The notes under the pieces: generated by a model | What the model saw: only the letters and a program-made list of their open reading frames with translations | What the model was told of the DNA's origin: nothing | The model's database searches: none | DNA from: a bacterium | Lineage (GTDB): Bacteria; Chloroflexota; Dormibacteria; UBA8260; Bog-877 | Assembly: GCA_021791345.1 (NCBI GenBank) | Contig: JAJYWT010000242.1 | Span: forward strand, 1 to 28,685 | Direction of reading: 5' to 3' | Length of the DNA: 28,685 bases | Translations under genes and position numbers: made by a program | In this document: positions 15,776 through 24,029 of the stretch, in pieces | Numbering within the stretch: position 1 is the stretch's first letter | Layout of the letters: each line of letters opens with the position of its first letter

Positions 15776-16914
15776 GGTCCTCCCAGGTGCCACCCGGCGA
15801 GCTCTCGCGTCCTTTGGGAACGGGGCCTTGGATCCCGCTGGTTGCGCTCACCTTGGCCAACGTCAAGGTCCTATACCGGAACCGCCAGGTGCTGGTGTTC
15901 AACGTGCTGGTGCCCCTGCTCTTGATCGTCATCTTTGGGGGCTTGTTTCAGCGCTCCGCGGTGACCGTCGACGTGTCGGCGCCGGCCCCGGACTATCCGG
16001 TCCTGCGTCAGGCGCTGCCCCGGAGCTCCTTCCACCTGGTCCGCACGACCGCGACGACGGCCCGCGCCGATGTCCTGAACAACCGGGCCGCCTTCGCGCT
16101 GGTGGTGACCTCAGCGGTGGACCCGGGGGTCACGGTGCGGATTCTGGAGAACTCCAGCAACGTGACCGAGAACGGCTCGTTCACGGCGGAGGCGGAGGCG
16201 GCCGTGGCCGGCCTCAACCAGGCCCTGCTCGACCGGTCCCCGGCCGTGGCCGGGGTGGTCCAGTCCGTCCACGCCCCCGGGGGGCTCAATTCCGACGCTT
16301 TGGCCAACAACAACTACATCGCGTTCCTGGCGCCGGGGGTGCTGGCGTATGCCGTCCTCGCCGGTGGCCTCTCCGCCGGCCTCAGGCTGGTCGGAGACCG
16401 GGAGCAGGGGACCCTGCGGAGGATCCGGGCGACCCCCGCCCCCGCCTGGGTGTTTCTGGCCGCCAGCGTGCTCTCGCAGCTGGTGCTGGTCGCGATCCAG
16501 ATCGCGGTCCTTCTCGGGATCGGGCATGTCCTCTACGGGATCGGCTTGGGCCCCCGGCCCCTGCCGCTGCTGCTGGTTTTGCTGGTGGGGTCGCTGTGCT
16601 TCCTGGCTGCGGGGTTCCTGGTGGCCGCACTCTCGCGCCGTGAGCAGGCGGCGGTGGTGATGTCGAACCTGATCTCCTTGCCCCAGCTCTTCGTGGCCGG
16701 CGTCTTCTACCCCCTCTCAGGCGCTCCCGCGTGGCTGCAGAAGCTCTCGATCGTGATGCCCCTCACGTACTTCAGCGACGCCCTCCGAGGCCTGATGGCG
16801 GAGGGGCAGACGCTCGGCGAGGTCACCAACGACATCCTGATCCTGCTGGGGGTGGGGGTGGCGGTGCTGGTGGTGGCCGCCCGCACCTTCAGATTCGAGC
16901 CCTCGGGGCACTGA
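15772..16914 (+). CDS. ABC-2 type exporter, permease subunit
   Basis: 380-aa membrane partner of the preceding ATPase. One helix near residues 43-60 (VLVFNVLVPLLLIVIFGGLF) is followed by an extracytoplasmic domain of about 130 aa, then five helices: FLAPGVLAYAVLAGGLSAGL, VFLAASVLSQLVLVAIQIAVLLG, LPLLLVLLVGSLCFLAAGFLVAAL, NLISLPQLFVAGVFYPLSG and ILILLGVGVAVLVVAA. The LVGDREQGTLRRIRATP coupling segment and PLSGAPAWLQKLSIVMPLTYFSDALRGL are hallmark ABC-2 motifs. The start is the GTG overlapping the ATPase stop. Confidence 0.93.
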   Translation: MRSSQVPPGELSRPLGTGPWIPLVALTLANVKVLYRNRQVLVFNVLVPLLLIVIFGGLFQRSAVTVDVSAPAPDYPVLRQALPRSSFHLVRTTATTARADVLNNRAAFALVVTSAVDPGVTVRILENSSNVTENGSFTAEAEAAVAGLNQALLDRSPAVAGVVQSVHAPGGLNSDALANNNYIAFLAPGVLAYAVLAGGLSAGLRLVGDREQGTLRRIRATPAPAWVFLAASVLSQLVLVAIQIAVLLGIGHVLYGIGLGPRPLPLLLVLLVGSLCFLAAGFLVAALSRREQAAVVMSNLISLPQLFVAGVFYPLSGAPAWLQKLSIVMPLTYFSDALRGLMAEGQTLGEVTNDILILLGVGVAVLVVAARTFRFEPSGH

Positions 16915-16937
16915 GCCGACCCGGCGGCGCGGTCAGC

Positions 16938-18074
16938 TCAGCCGCACGGTCCGACGAGGGTGGCGCCGGCAAAGTTGCCCACCTGCTCCTGGATGAACCG
17001 CAGGGTCGGGGTGAGCAGATACAGGCCTTGGTCGGTCGCGACCCAGGTCCCGTGGGCATCGGTGTAGGTGGAATAGACAGCCAGGCCACGCGCGCTGGCC
17101 AGCCCCGGACCGGTCAAGAGCGTCACGGCTGACGTGGGGGAGGTGGCCACGGCCAGGGTGGTCTGACCTGTCCCCTGGATGGTCTCAAGTGGATCTCCCG
17201 AACTGGTGGCGCCGACCACCGTCACCTGGTCACCCGGATGGTAGGACCAGGTGGAGATCTGGCCGGTGGTGAGGTCGTAACGCAGCGCCTCGTCCCAGGG
17301 TACGAAGACGGCCGGGGGCGAGCTGTCGGCTGGGTTGGTCCGGCCTCCCCATACCGCGCCTGCGGCAGCGAGATACCAGTCCACCCCGCTCACTTCGGGC
17401 TGCAGAGTGACGGCTGTCGCTGTCGCCGGGTCGAGGCTCAGGAGCCCCTCGGCGACGTCGCTGGTGGGAATATGGTCCACCAGCAGGAGCTGCTCCCCGT
17501 CCCACCCCAGCACCTCGGTCTCGCCCTGCGAGTAGATGACCTGATCGCTGGCCGTGGCGATGGTGACCAGATGGACCTGGACTGAGGTGGTGCTGGGGTC
17601 GGCGACGTCACCCACGGTCACATATGCATACTGCGTCCCGCTGGGCGACAGCTCCGAGGGTCTCGCCGGCACCCATTGCGCCAGCGGCTGGTCGTACGAC
17701 TCCTCCGGGACGTCCCCGTACAGGGCAGGGGTCGCCTGGGTCTCCCACTCCGAGAAGGCGCCCGCCACCGCGATCACGCCGGTGTCGGGGACCGGGTCCA
17801 CCGCTCCCGACGGTAACTCCAGGAATCCGCCGAGGGCCGTCCCCGGCGCGGATTGCGCGGTCACCGAGGCGCCGTAGATGGGGAGGCTGCAGCTGAGGGT
17901 GCCGGCGCCCGGTCCGCTCGCCGGGCTGGTGAACGGGGTGGCCTGTGGGGTAACCCGGGCGCTGGGTGAAGGGTGGGCTCGGTGGCCGTGAGCGACCGCG
18001 GCACAGCCCGAGACGGCGAGCGCCGCTGCGAGCGCGGTGGTGGGCCACCGGCGCCGAATCCCAGCAGTCACCAT
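16938..18074 (-). CDS. Secreted lipoprotein, probable beta-propeller-like fold, unknown function
   Basis: 378 aa. The signal peptide (MVTAGIRRRWPTTALAAALA) ends in lipobox VSGC, with Cys24 the likely lipidated residue. A Pro/Ser/Thr-rich linker follows. The rest is made of short repeats rich in beta-strand residues (SPSGTQYAYVTVGD, ETEVLGWDGEQLLLVD, GDQVTVVGATSSGDPL, ARGLAVYSTYTDAHGTWVATDQGLYLL), which suggests WD40/YncE-like blades. I recognise no catalytic motif. It is convergent with the ABC exporter, so a shared function is not implied. ATG 18074 has only a weak GGGG upstream. Confidence 0.7.
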   Translation of the reverse strand: MVTAGIRRRWPTTALAAALAVSGCAAVAHGHRAHPSPSARVTPQATPFTSPASGPGAGTLSCSLPIYGASVTAQSAPGTALGGFLELPSGAVDPVPDTGVIAVAGAFSEWETQATPALYGDVPEESYDQPLAQWVPARPSELSPSGTQYAYVTVGDVADPSTTSVQVHLVTIATASDQVIYSQGETEVLGWDGEQLLLVDHIPTSDVAEGLLSLDPATATAVTLQPEVSGVDWYLAAAGAVWGGRTNPADSSPPAVFVPWDEALRYDLTTGQISTWSYHPGDQVTVVGATSSGDPLETIQGTGQTTLAVATSPTSAVTLLTGPGLASARGLAVYSTYTDAHGTWVATDQGLYLLTPTLRFIQEQVGNFAGATLVGPCG

Positions 18075-18748
18075 CTGACCCCGGGTCGTCCGCTCCGCCT
18101 CTGGCGGCCTCGGGGTGAGCCGCCAACGGTCGCCGGCCTTCCCAAGCGAGCTGCTTCGCAGCGCAACGCACGGTTGCCACAGCTTCGCTCAATCCACCGG
18201 GGCCGGGATTGCGACGGGATGTGCAACTCCCTAGGGGAGGGGGCCGGCGGCCCGGCATCGGAGGGCGCGGCTCAACGGTCACCTCGCGACCGCCGCCTCA
18301 GTCGTCCCGGAGCGGCCGGAGCTCGTCTCGGCCGCAAGGCGCAGGTCGGCGCGGAGCCGCAGCGGCCAGGGTCAAGTGGGGCCCGACGCCCTCGTGTTGG
18401 CGGGGAAACTGCCACCCTCTGAGAATAGCCACTACGGGAGATCCTGGAACTGCTGCAATAGTGGCGTCCCGTGCCGGCCGCGCAATCCGCGCGGGCTGGC
18501 GCCCGGGGGATGACGGAAGGCCTCAGGCCGACTGGGCCGGCCTTCGCGGCTGCCACTGGGCGCCAGTTACCGGGTCGCGGACGGGACTAGCTGTCCCCGT
18601 GTCGCTCGGCACGTGAGACGCGCCCGAGAGCGGCCGTACACTGCCTGATCCAGAGCGTCACCGACGCCGGACAGTCGGCCGGCGAACCCCGCGCAGTGGC
18701 AGTGGTTGCCCGCGTCGGCCCGAGCCGCGGGCGGAGTCCCGGGATCCG
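18075..18748. other. Non-coding region with hairpins, no gene recognised
   Basis: About 670 bases without a convincing gene; the open frames here are Arg/Pro/Ala-rich and resemble shadows of GC-rich DNA. Two inverted repeats stand out: GCCACTA (18428-18434) with TAGTGGC (18459-18465), and GAAGGCC (18516-18522) with GGCCTTC (18539-18545). A small CTGC-TTC-GCAG hairpin lies near 18150. It could hold a structured RNA or a decayed gene, but I match it to no known family. Confidence 0.4.
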
Positions 18749-19291
18749 TCAGAGGGTGGCGAGGAGTTCCTGGAGGCGGGCGACCGTGTTCCAGTTCCGC
18801 GCCGTGACCGGGATGCGCCAGTGGCGCTCGACAAACGGCCCCACCGTGGGCGCGGCGAGCACGCCGTCGGGACACCATTGATAGATGACCTTGTGGCCCA
18901 GACGAATGGTTTGGGGGTCGAGATTGGTGGGGTCGTGGTCCGCCCGCAGCTCGGCTGTCGGCTCCTGATTGAGGAAGTGCACCAGAAGCCGCGACCCCGC
19001 GCCGGTGTGCTCCGGGAAAGGGTTATCGCGGATCGCCGCTGTCAGCTCATCCCGATCCCACACCAAACAGCGGACCTCGACGCTCTGCTGTTCGGCCAGA
19101 GCCTGCTCGAACTTGCACGCGAGTTCGAGGGCATCCTGAGCCGAGTGGCAGAAGATCAGGTTGCCACTCTGCAGGTGGCTCTGCACCGCAGTCGCGCCGA
19201 GATCGATCGCGAGGCTGCGGAGTTCGTCCATGGGCACCCGGTTGCGGCCACCCACGTTGACTCCGCGCAAAAGAGCTACATAGGCCGTCAC
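18749..19291 (-). CDS. DUF1697 family protein
   Basis: 180 aa, the normal DUF1697 length. The family N-terminus is plain: VTAYVALLRGVNVGGRNRVPMDELRSLAIDLGATAVQSHLQSGNLIF. The middle and C-terminal signatures also fit (LVWDRDELTAAIRDNPF, VHFLNQEP, RHWRIPVTARNWNTVARLQELL). Its biochemical role is unknown. GTG 19291 is chosen because it begins the family's first strand and lies 6 nt after GATAAT; the open frame continues upstream to 19549 with unrelated sequence. Divergent from the two small genes that follow. Confidence 0.9.
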   Translation of the reverse strand: MTAYVALLRGVNVGGRNRVPMDELRSLAIDLGATAVQSHLQSGNLIFCHSAQDALELACKFEQALAEQQSVEVRCLVWDRDELTAAIRDNPFPEHTGAGSRLLVHFLNQEPTAELRADHDPTNLDPQTIRLGHKVIYQWCPDGVLAAPTVGPFVERHWRIPVTARNWNTVARLQELLATL

Positions 19292-19297
19292 TCCGGG

Positions 19298-19303
19298 ATT
19301 ATC
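19298..19303 (-). promoter_or_regulatory. -10 element of the DUF1697 gene
   Basis: GATAAT on the minus strand, 6 nt before GTG 19291. A GGAG touches the start codon and is too close to act as a ribosome binding site, so the gene is probably leaderless. Confidence 0.5.
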
Positions 19304-19357
19304 GCCGCAGGCTGGAGGGCCTCGCGCCAACGCTCCCGAAGCCGCCGGGTGGATGGC

Positions 19358-19363
19358 TAGGAT
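19358..19363 (+). promoter_or_regulatory. Possible -10 for the small gene pair
   Basis: TAGGAT about 75 nt before GTG 19439; the leader would carry the GGGGAGG ribosome binding site. No clear -35. Confidence 0.25.
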
Positions 19364-19438
19364 GGGCCCAAGGGCCAGGCCCGGAACCGCCTGGCACTGC
19401 TTGTGGCAGGCGGTCATCAACGGGGAGGTTGGCATGGG

Positions 19439-19747
19439 GTGAAGGACCTGACCGACGGGCAACTTGAGGCGCTGCAGCAGCGCGCAATGGAGCACGTGAA
19501 GAACGGGACGCAACCTTCCGAGGAGGACGAGCGGCTCTCGATGCAACACGCCGCCGCCCGCTGGGCGAACGAGGACGAGTGCCCGCAGAGCGTCGTCGAC
19601 GGGAATGACCTCGAGGCCGTGAGGAACCTCGCCAACTTTTCCCCCCCCGTGCCCTCGGGCAACCCCGACGACCCCTCGATCTACCGGCAGCGGTACAAGG
19701 ACGGCAGGTTCTTCCGGGAGAAGGTGAGCGATGGCGAAGGAAACTGA
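19439..19747 (+). CDS. Small acidic protein, 102 aa, function unknown
   Basis: The frame from GTG 19439 reads MKDLTDGQLEALQQRAMEHV at the start. The protein is hydrophilic and helix-rich, with an acidic middle (SEEDERLSMQHAAARWANEDE), then a Pro/Gly stretch and YRQRYKDGRFFREKV near the end. GGGGAGG about 11 nt upstream supports the start; the ATG at 19434 stops after two codons. It overlaps the next gene by 17 nt, so the two are probably co-translated. Both contain the tetrapeptide RWAN. No known domain, signal or membrane segment. Possibly a lineage-specific protein. Confidence 0.6.
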   Translation: MKDLTDGQLEALQQRAMEHVKNGTQPSEEDERLSMQHAAARWANEDECPQSVVDGNDLEAVRNLANFSPPVPSGNPDDPSIYRQRYKDGRFFREKVSDGEGN

Positions 19748-20000
19748 GAGCCAGGCCGAGAAGGACCTGGAGGCCTACTGCGCCGGGCGCCTGAGCTTCC
19801 CCAACCTCGCCCAGCGGTGGGCGAACCGCGTCTGGGAGGCCCCGCAGCCGGACCCCGACGGCTTCGACCACATGACGCCGGGCAATGGCACCTGGGGCGA
19901 GGTCGACCAAATGTGGGCGGACGGCAGGCTCACCGATGAGGAGTACAACGCGCTCTGCGACGCCGCCTGGGAGCAGGCTGCGAGCCATCGGCCCGCGTGA
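19731..20000 (+). CDS. Small acidic protein, 89 aa, function unknown
   Basis: Begins MAKETESQAEKDLEAYCAGR and is rich in Trp and acidic residues (LAQRWANRVWEAP, GNGTWGEVDQMWADGRLTDEEYNALCDAAWEQ). A helical, soluble protein with no signal or membrane segment. AAGGTGAGCG before the ATG can serve as ribosome binding site inside the upstream gene, which it overlaps by 17 nt. It shares RWAN and a similar acidic, helix-rich character with its partner, so they may form a complex or be diverged copies. I recognise no family. It ends about 40 bases before the tRNA-Asn 3' end, with which it converges. Confidence 0.6.
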   Translation: MAKETESQAEKDLEAYCAGRLSFPNLAQRWANRVWEAPQPDPDGFDHMTPGNGTWGEVDQMWADGRLTDEEYNALCDAAWEQAASHRPA

Positions 20001-20039
20001 CGCGACCGTGCCAGGCGCGCAGCGCGATTCGCTTGGTGA

Positions 20040-20114
20040 TGGCTCCGGAGCACGGATTCGAACCGTGAACCTTGCGGTTAACAGCCGCCTGCTCTACCGT
20101 TGAGCTACTCCGGA
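20040..20114 (-). tRNA. tRNA-Asn, anticodon GTT
   Basis: Complete cloverleaf on the minus strand: acceptor TCCGGAG/CTCCGGA, D-arm GCTC...GAGC, anticodon loop CTGTTAA (20084-20078) with GTT at 20082-20080, T-loop TTCGAAT, discriminator G and encoded CCA at 20042-20040. All features are canonical, unlike the tRNA-Sec at the window start. Confidence 0.97.
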
Positions 20115-20128
20115 CCGACGGTGGCTCA

Positions 20129-20134
20129 AGTCTA
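20129..20134 (-). promoter_or_regulatory. Possible -10 of tRNA-Asn
   Basis: TAGACT on the minus strand 14 nt before the mature tRNA 5' end, as expected for a short leader removed by RNase P. No clear -35. Confidence 0.4.
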
Positions 20135-20195
20135 CGGGAGATGGCGTTGGTGCGCCCCGCCCGATGCGCGACAGTCGAGTCCACTGGTGGGCAGG

Positions 20196-20201
20196 TAGGC
20201 T
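20196..20201 (+). promoter_or_regulatory. Possible -10 of the S9 peptidase gene
   Basis: TAGGCT about 48 nt before the TTG start at 20250. The leader contains AGGAGG at 20237-20242, 7 nt before TTG; this strong site decides the TTG start. Confidence 0.4.
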
Positions 20202-20249
20202 GTCGGCAAGGGCGGTCCGCCGTCCCCCCAGTACACAGGAGGATCCCGC

Positions 20250-22238
20250 TTGGCCGCTTCCCCCGCCCCGGTCACCGCTGCCGATCTCTTCCGCAACACC
20301 TTGGAACCCGGTCTTCGTCGGGTCTCCAGCGCCGCCGATATGAGCATCTCGCCGGATGGCACGCTGGTGCTGTTCACCGGTGAGTTGAGGCTGGACCTAA
20401 TCGGTCGGCCCACGACCGCCCTGTTCGTTCTCAGTCTCGCCACCGAACAGATGACGCCGCTGACCTCGCACCAGGATTGTGGCGAGCACAGTGGCCGGTG
20501 GAGCCCGAGTGGAGAGCTCATCGCCTGGATTTCGGACCACGGCAGCCCGGGGCTGTTCTCCCCCTGGGTGATGGCCACGGGAGACCCCGAGTCGGTTCGA
20601 CGCCTCGATCTGCCGGGGCTCAGTGCCGAGTCGGTGCATTGGTGTGCCGACTCCAAGCGGCTGGTGGTCCTGGCGGCAGAGGAGGGGGCGGAGCAGGGAG
20701 TTGCCAGCGGATCCGGCACCGTGGCCGCGAGCAGCCAGGAGGAGGACCGCCAGCCATGGGAGCCGACCGTCCATCGAGGTGGCCCCGAGCTGCGTGGCTG
20801 GAGGGTGGCGACTGTGGTCGAGATCGAAGGCGGCGCATGCCGCCGCATCTCCGAGGAGGGGCTGAACATCTGGGAGGGTGCGGTGGCGGGGGACTCCCTG
20901 CTCGCGGTGGCCTCAAACCTGCCCTGGGAGGGCGATTGGACGAAGTCGCGGCTCGAGCTCATCGCGCTGGACGGCTCGGGGCATAGCACGGTGTACCGGC
21001 CACGGACCCAGCTCGGCAGCCCGAGCGCCTCGGCCGACGGATCGGTTCTCGGCGTCATCGAGGGCCTGGCCAGCGACCGCGGGCTCGTGGCCGGCGATGT
21101 CGTCCTCTTGGACCGGCACGGCGGCGCTGTGAGGCGCCTTGAGCTCGATGGTGTGGACGCCACCTGCCTGCGGTTCCGGGACCGCGATCGGGTCCTGGTC
21201 AGCGGTGTCCGCGACACCGAGACCGTGATCCTGGAGTGCGATCTTCGCGATGGCGCGCTGGTCCGGCATCACCAGGGGCTGGTCACGTCCTCGAACTGGG
21301 CTTACCCCGAGGCGGAACCCCATCCCGAAGGCGGCGCCATCTTCTGCGCCGAATCCTGGGCGGAGCCTCCACACCTGGCCCGCGTGGACCGCGGGGAGCT
21401 GACGACCCTGGCCAGCTTCGCGGATCCAGGTCAGCTCTGGTTGAAGGAGCAGCTGGGCCAGATTGAGGTGGTGCGCTGGGCCTCCACGGGCGGCTTGTCC
21501 ATCTCCGGCTACTTCGCGGCCCCCCGGCTCGGGAGCCCGCCCTACCCCACCATCCTGGTGGTCCACGGTGGACCTGCCCATTGCTGGCGGGCGTCCTGGC
21601 CGGTCCCGCACCTGATGTTGGTGGCAGCGCTGTCGGCTCGCGGCTATGCCGTGCTGATGCCGAATCCCCGGGGGAGCAGCGGCCGCGGTCAGGAGTTTCT
21701 CGCGATGGAGCTCGGTGACTATGGCGGGGGCGAGGTCGATGATCACCTGAGCGGGCTCGACCTGCTGGTGGAGCAGGGGCTGTCTGACCCCAATCGCCTC
21801 GGAGTTTACGGGGTGAGTCACGGTGGCTACATGAGCTGCTGGCTGACCACCCGGACCACCAGGTTCAAGGCCGCGGTCGCCGGGTCGCCGGTCACGGACT
21901 GGTACAGCCAGCACTTCGCCAGCAACATCCCCGACTTCGATGCGATGTACCTGCAGGGGAGTCCTTGCACCGAGGGCGGGGTTTATTACCAGCGCAGCCC
22001 GGTCTTCTTCGCGCACCGGTCAGAGACTCCCACCCTGCTGGCGGCCGGGATGGTCGACCGTTGCACCCCGCCGGGGCAGGCGGTGGAGTTCCACCAGGCC
22101 CTGCTCGCCGCCGGAGTGGAGACCGAGTTGGTGCTGTACCCTCAAGAGGGCCATGGGGTCCGTAGCACCGCCGCCAGGATCGACATGGCGGAGCGGACCC
22201 TGGCATTCTTCGACTCCCACCTTGGGGTGGGCCGCTGA
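20250..22238 (+). CDS. S9 family prolyl oligopeptidase-like serine peptidase
   Basis: 662 aa, typical for the acylaminoacyl-peptidase/DPP-like S9 branch. The N-terminal ~400 residues resemble a beta-propeller (SISPDGTLVLFTGE, WSPSGELIAWISD, WCADSKRLVVLAAEE). The C-terminal alpha/beta-hydrolase contains PTILVVHGGPA, MPNPRGSSGRGQEF, nucleophile Ser523 in GVSHGGYMS, Asp603 in GMVDRCTPPGQ and His635 in QEGHGV, so the catalytic triad is complete. There is no signal peptide, so it probably acts on cytoplasmic peptides. TTG 20250 follows a perfect AGGAGG. A strong inverted repeat begins 14 bases after the stop. Confidence 0.94.
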   Translation: MAASPAPVTAADLFRNTLEPGLRRVSSAADMSISPDGTLVLFTGELRLDLIGRPTTALFVLSLATEQMTPLTSHQDCGEHSGRWSPSGELIAWISDHGSPGLFSPWVMATGDPESVRRLDLPGLSAESVHWCADSKRLVVLAAEEGAEQGVASGSGTVAASSQEEDRQPWEPTVHRGGPELRGWRVATVVEIEGGACRRISEEGLNIWEGAVAGDSLLAVASNLPWEGDWTKSRLELIALDGSGHSTVYRPRTQLGSPSASADGSVLGVIEGLASDRGLVAGDVVLLDRHGGAVRRLELDGVDATCLRFRDRDRVLVSGVRDTETVILECDLRDGALVRHHQGLVTSSNWAYPEAEPHPEGGAIFCAESWAEPPHLARVDRGELTTLASFADPGQLWLKEQLGQIEVVRWASTGGLSISGYFAAPRLGSPPYPTILVVHGGPAHCWRASWPVPHLMLVAALSARGYAVLMPNPRGSSGRGQEFLAMELGDYGGGEVDDHLSGLDLLVEQGLSDPNRLGVYGVSHGGYMSCWLTTRTTRFKAAVAGSPVTDWYSQHFASNIPDFDAMYLQGSPCTEGGVYYQRSPVFFAHRSETPTLLAAGMVDRCTPPGQAVEFHQALLAAGVETELVLYPQEGHGVRSTAARIDMAERTLAFFDSHLGVGR

Positions 22239-22921
22239 CCAGGGAACGCCTGGCCGCCGCGGCAGAAGTCAATCGGGGCGGTTGGGGCGGACCGTGCTGC
22301 TCTCTGCCGCGGTGGCCCCCGCTGCCAGCCGGCCTCTCCAACCCAGCTTCGCCAACGAGATGTCGCCCACACCGGAAGCGCCAAGGCGCGAGATCGGGGG
22401 TGGAGATGGCTGGATCCACCGGGATCGGGTTGCAAGGACCGCACTGGACCGCGATTGGCCTAGCCCCAGCGGCGGTCACGTCACCTCTTATCCGGCGCGG
22501 AGCAGCTGTCGCACGCTCCTGTCACCTTCGGTCTGCCGGTGGCCCGACCCGCGTCGGTGGGCGTGCTGAGGTCCCTCAGGCAGTCGCCTTAGCCGCCCCG
22601 ACCATGAGGTAAGAGGACCGGGCAGCGGTCTGGGGCACCGTCCAATCAGCGACGGGTGGGACCGTGCGCGCCCCGGAGGGGCGGGACGCCCTCGAGATCC
22701 AGGGCCACCTTGGCAGTGCCGCAGGGTGGGGGTCTGGTCCCATCGGGCGATCTGGCGATCGACCGCGAGAGCTGTTCGCCGGCGCCGAGGTCGTGCCAGC
22801 TGGTCCTTGATCGAGTCGGCGACCGCAGCCCCGGGGGTCCTGCCGATCCCATCAGGGTGCCCCTCCACAACTTCCTGCCCCTGCGCGATCTGACTCCGGG
22901 CCCGGACGAGCGACTGAGGCG
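22239..22921. other. Non-coding region between the S9 peptidase and rpoD
   Basis: About 680 bases between two genes that point toward each other. Apart from the stem-loop at 22252-22317 I see no recognisable gene. The open frames here, including a minus-strand 126-codon frame at 22488-22868, are Arg/Pro-rich and resemble no family. It may contain a decayed gene or 3' untranslated sequence. Confidence 0.4.
22252..22317 (+). terminator. Long stem-loop after the S9 peptidase gene
   Basis: A 15-bp stem (22252-22266 with 22303-22317, one G-T wobble) enclosing a 36-nt loop that contains G-rich tracts and a smaller CGGT/ACCG pairing. It begins 14 bases after the stop codon. The position suggests a 3'-end or transcription-stop structure, but it lacks a T-run, so it could also be a structured RNA. 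Confidence 0.4.
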
Positions 22922-24028
22922 CTACTCCAGGTAGTCCTTGAGCTTCATGCTGCGCGAGGGGTGGCGCAGCTTGCGCAGGGCCTTGGCCTCGATCTGTCGG
23001 ATCCGTTCCCGCGTGACCCCGAAGCGCTTGCCGACCTCTTCCAGGGTGCGCTGGTGGCCATCGATCAGGCCGAAGCGAAGCTGCAGCACCCGCCGCTCCC
23101 GGGGGGTCAGGGTGTCCAGGATGTCCTCCACCTCAGTGCGCAGCATGGTGAGCGACGCGGCCTCCGAGGGCGCGACCGCCTCGCTGTCGGGGACGAAGTC
23201 GCCGAGGTGGGAGTCCTCCTCCTCACCGATCGGGGTCTCCAGGGACACGGGGTCCTGGGCGACCTTGACAATCTCGCGGACCCGGTCGGGAGTGATGCCC
23301 ATCTCCTCCCCGATCTCGGGATCCGAGGGCTCGCGCCCCAGCTCCTGCAGCAGGCGCCGGGAGATCCGCACCAGCTTGTTGATCGTCTCCACCATGTGGA
23401 CCGGGATCCGGATGGTGCGGGCCTGATCCGCGATCGCGCGGGTGATGGCCTGGCGGATCCACCAGGTGGCGTAGGTGGAGAACTTGTAACCCTTGTGGTA
23501 ATCGAACTTCTCGACCGCCCGGATCAGCCCCATGTTGCCTTCCTGGATGAGGTCCAGGAAGGACATGCCGCGTCCGATGTACTTCTTGGCGATGGAGACC
23601 ACCAGGCGCAGGTTGGCCTCGGTCAGGCGATGCTTGGCATCCTCGTCGCCCTGCTCGATGAGCTTGGCGAGATAGACCTCGTCCTCCGCCTTCAACAGAG
23701 AGACGCGCCCGATCTCCTTGAGGTACATGCGCACCGGGTCGTCGAGGGAAACGGCGTCGGCGTCGGCCGCCAGCAGCTCGTCATCGGACTCGTCGGCGTC
23801 GAAGTCCTTGTCCCCGTCCGAGACCACGATCCCCATCTCCCGGAACAGGACGAACAGCCGCTCCATCTGCTCCGGGTCGGTGTCGAGCTCCGGGAACGGA
23901 TCGATGATCTCGCTCGGACTCAGGAACCCCTGCTCCTTGCCCTTGAGGATCAGCTGCTCCGCAGCCTTGACCAAATCCTCGGTGCGGGGTGGCGACAGCG
24001 GTGCCGTCACCCTCATTGCCCTTGCCAA
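22922..24028 (-). CDS. rpoD: Primary RNA polymerase sigma-70 factor
   Basis: 368 aa housekeeping-type sigma factor with a short acidic N-terminus rather than a long region 1.1. Region 1.2: [30 protein letters not shown]. Region 2: [74 protein letters not shown]. Region 3 follows. Region 4: [15 protein letters not shown] with the helix-turn-helix [33 protein letters not shown] 24028 is likely because GGAGG lies 6 nt before it; ATG 24016 is the alternative. It starts 1 base after the dnaG stop, so it is translated in the same operon. No terminator is obvious. Confidence 0.96.
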   Translation of the reverse strand: MARAMRVTAPLSPPRTEDLVKAAEQLILKGKEQGFLSPSEIIDPFPELDTDPEQMERLFVLFREMGIVVSDGDKDFDADESDDELLAADADAVSLDDPVRMYLKEIGRVSLLKAEDEVYLAKLIEQGDEDAKHRLTEANLRLVVSIAKKYIGRGMSFLDLIQEGNMGLIRAVEKFDYHKGYKFSTYATWWIRQAITRAIADQARTIRIPVHMVETINKLVRISRRLLQELGREPSDPEIGEEMGITPDRVREIVKVAQDPVSLETPIGEEEDSHLGDFVPDSEAVAPSEAASLTMLRTEVEDILDTLTPRERRVLQLRFGLIDGHQRTLEEVGKRFGVTRERIRQIEAKALRKLRHPSRSMKLKDYLE

Positions 24029-24029
24029 A

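Noticed and set aside
18428..18472. H-type pseudoknot using GCCACTA/TAGTGGC and CGGGA/TCCCG
   Set aside because: The connecting loops would be 0 and 1 nt, too short to cross the stems. At most these are alternative pairings.
22488..22868. 126-codon minus-strand frame upstream of the rpoD 3' end
   Set aside because: Arg/Pro/Gly-rich, no ribosome binding site, no family resemblance; competing open frames occur on both strands.
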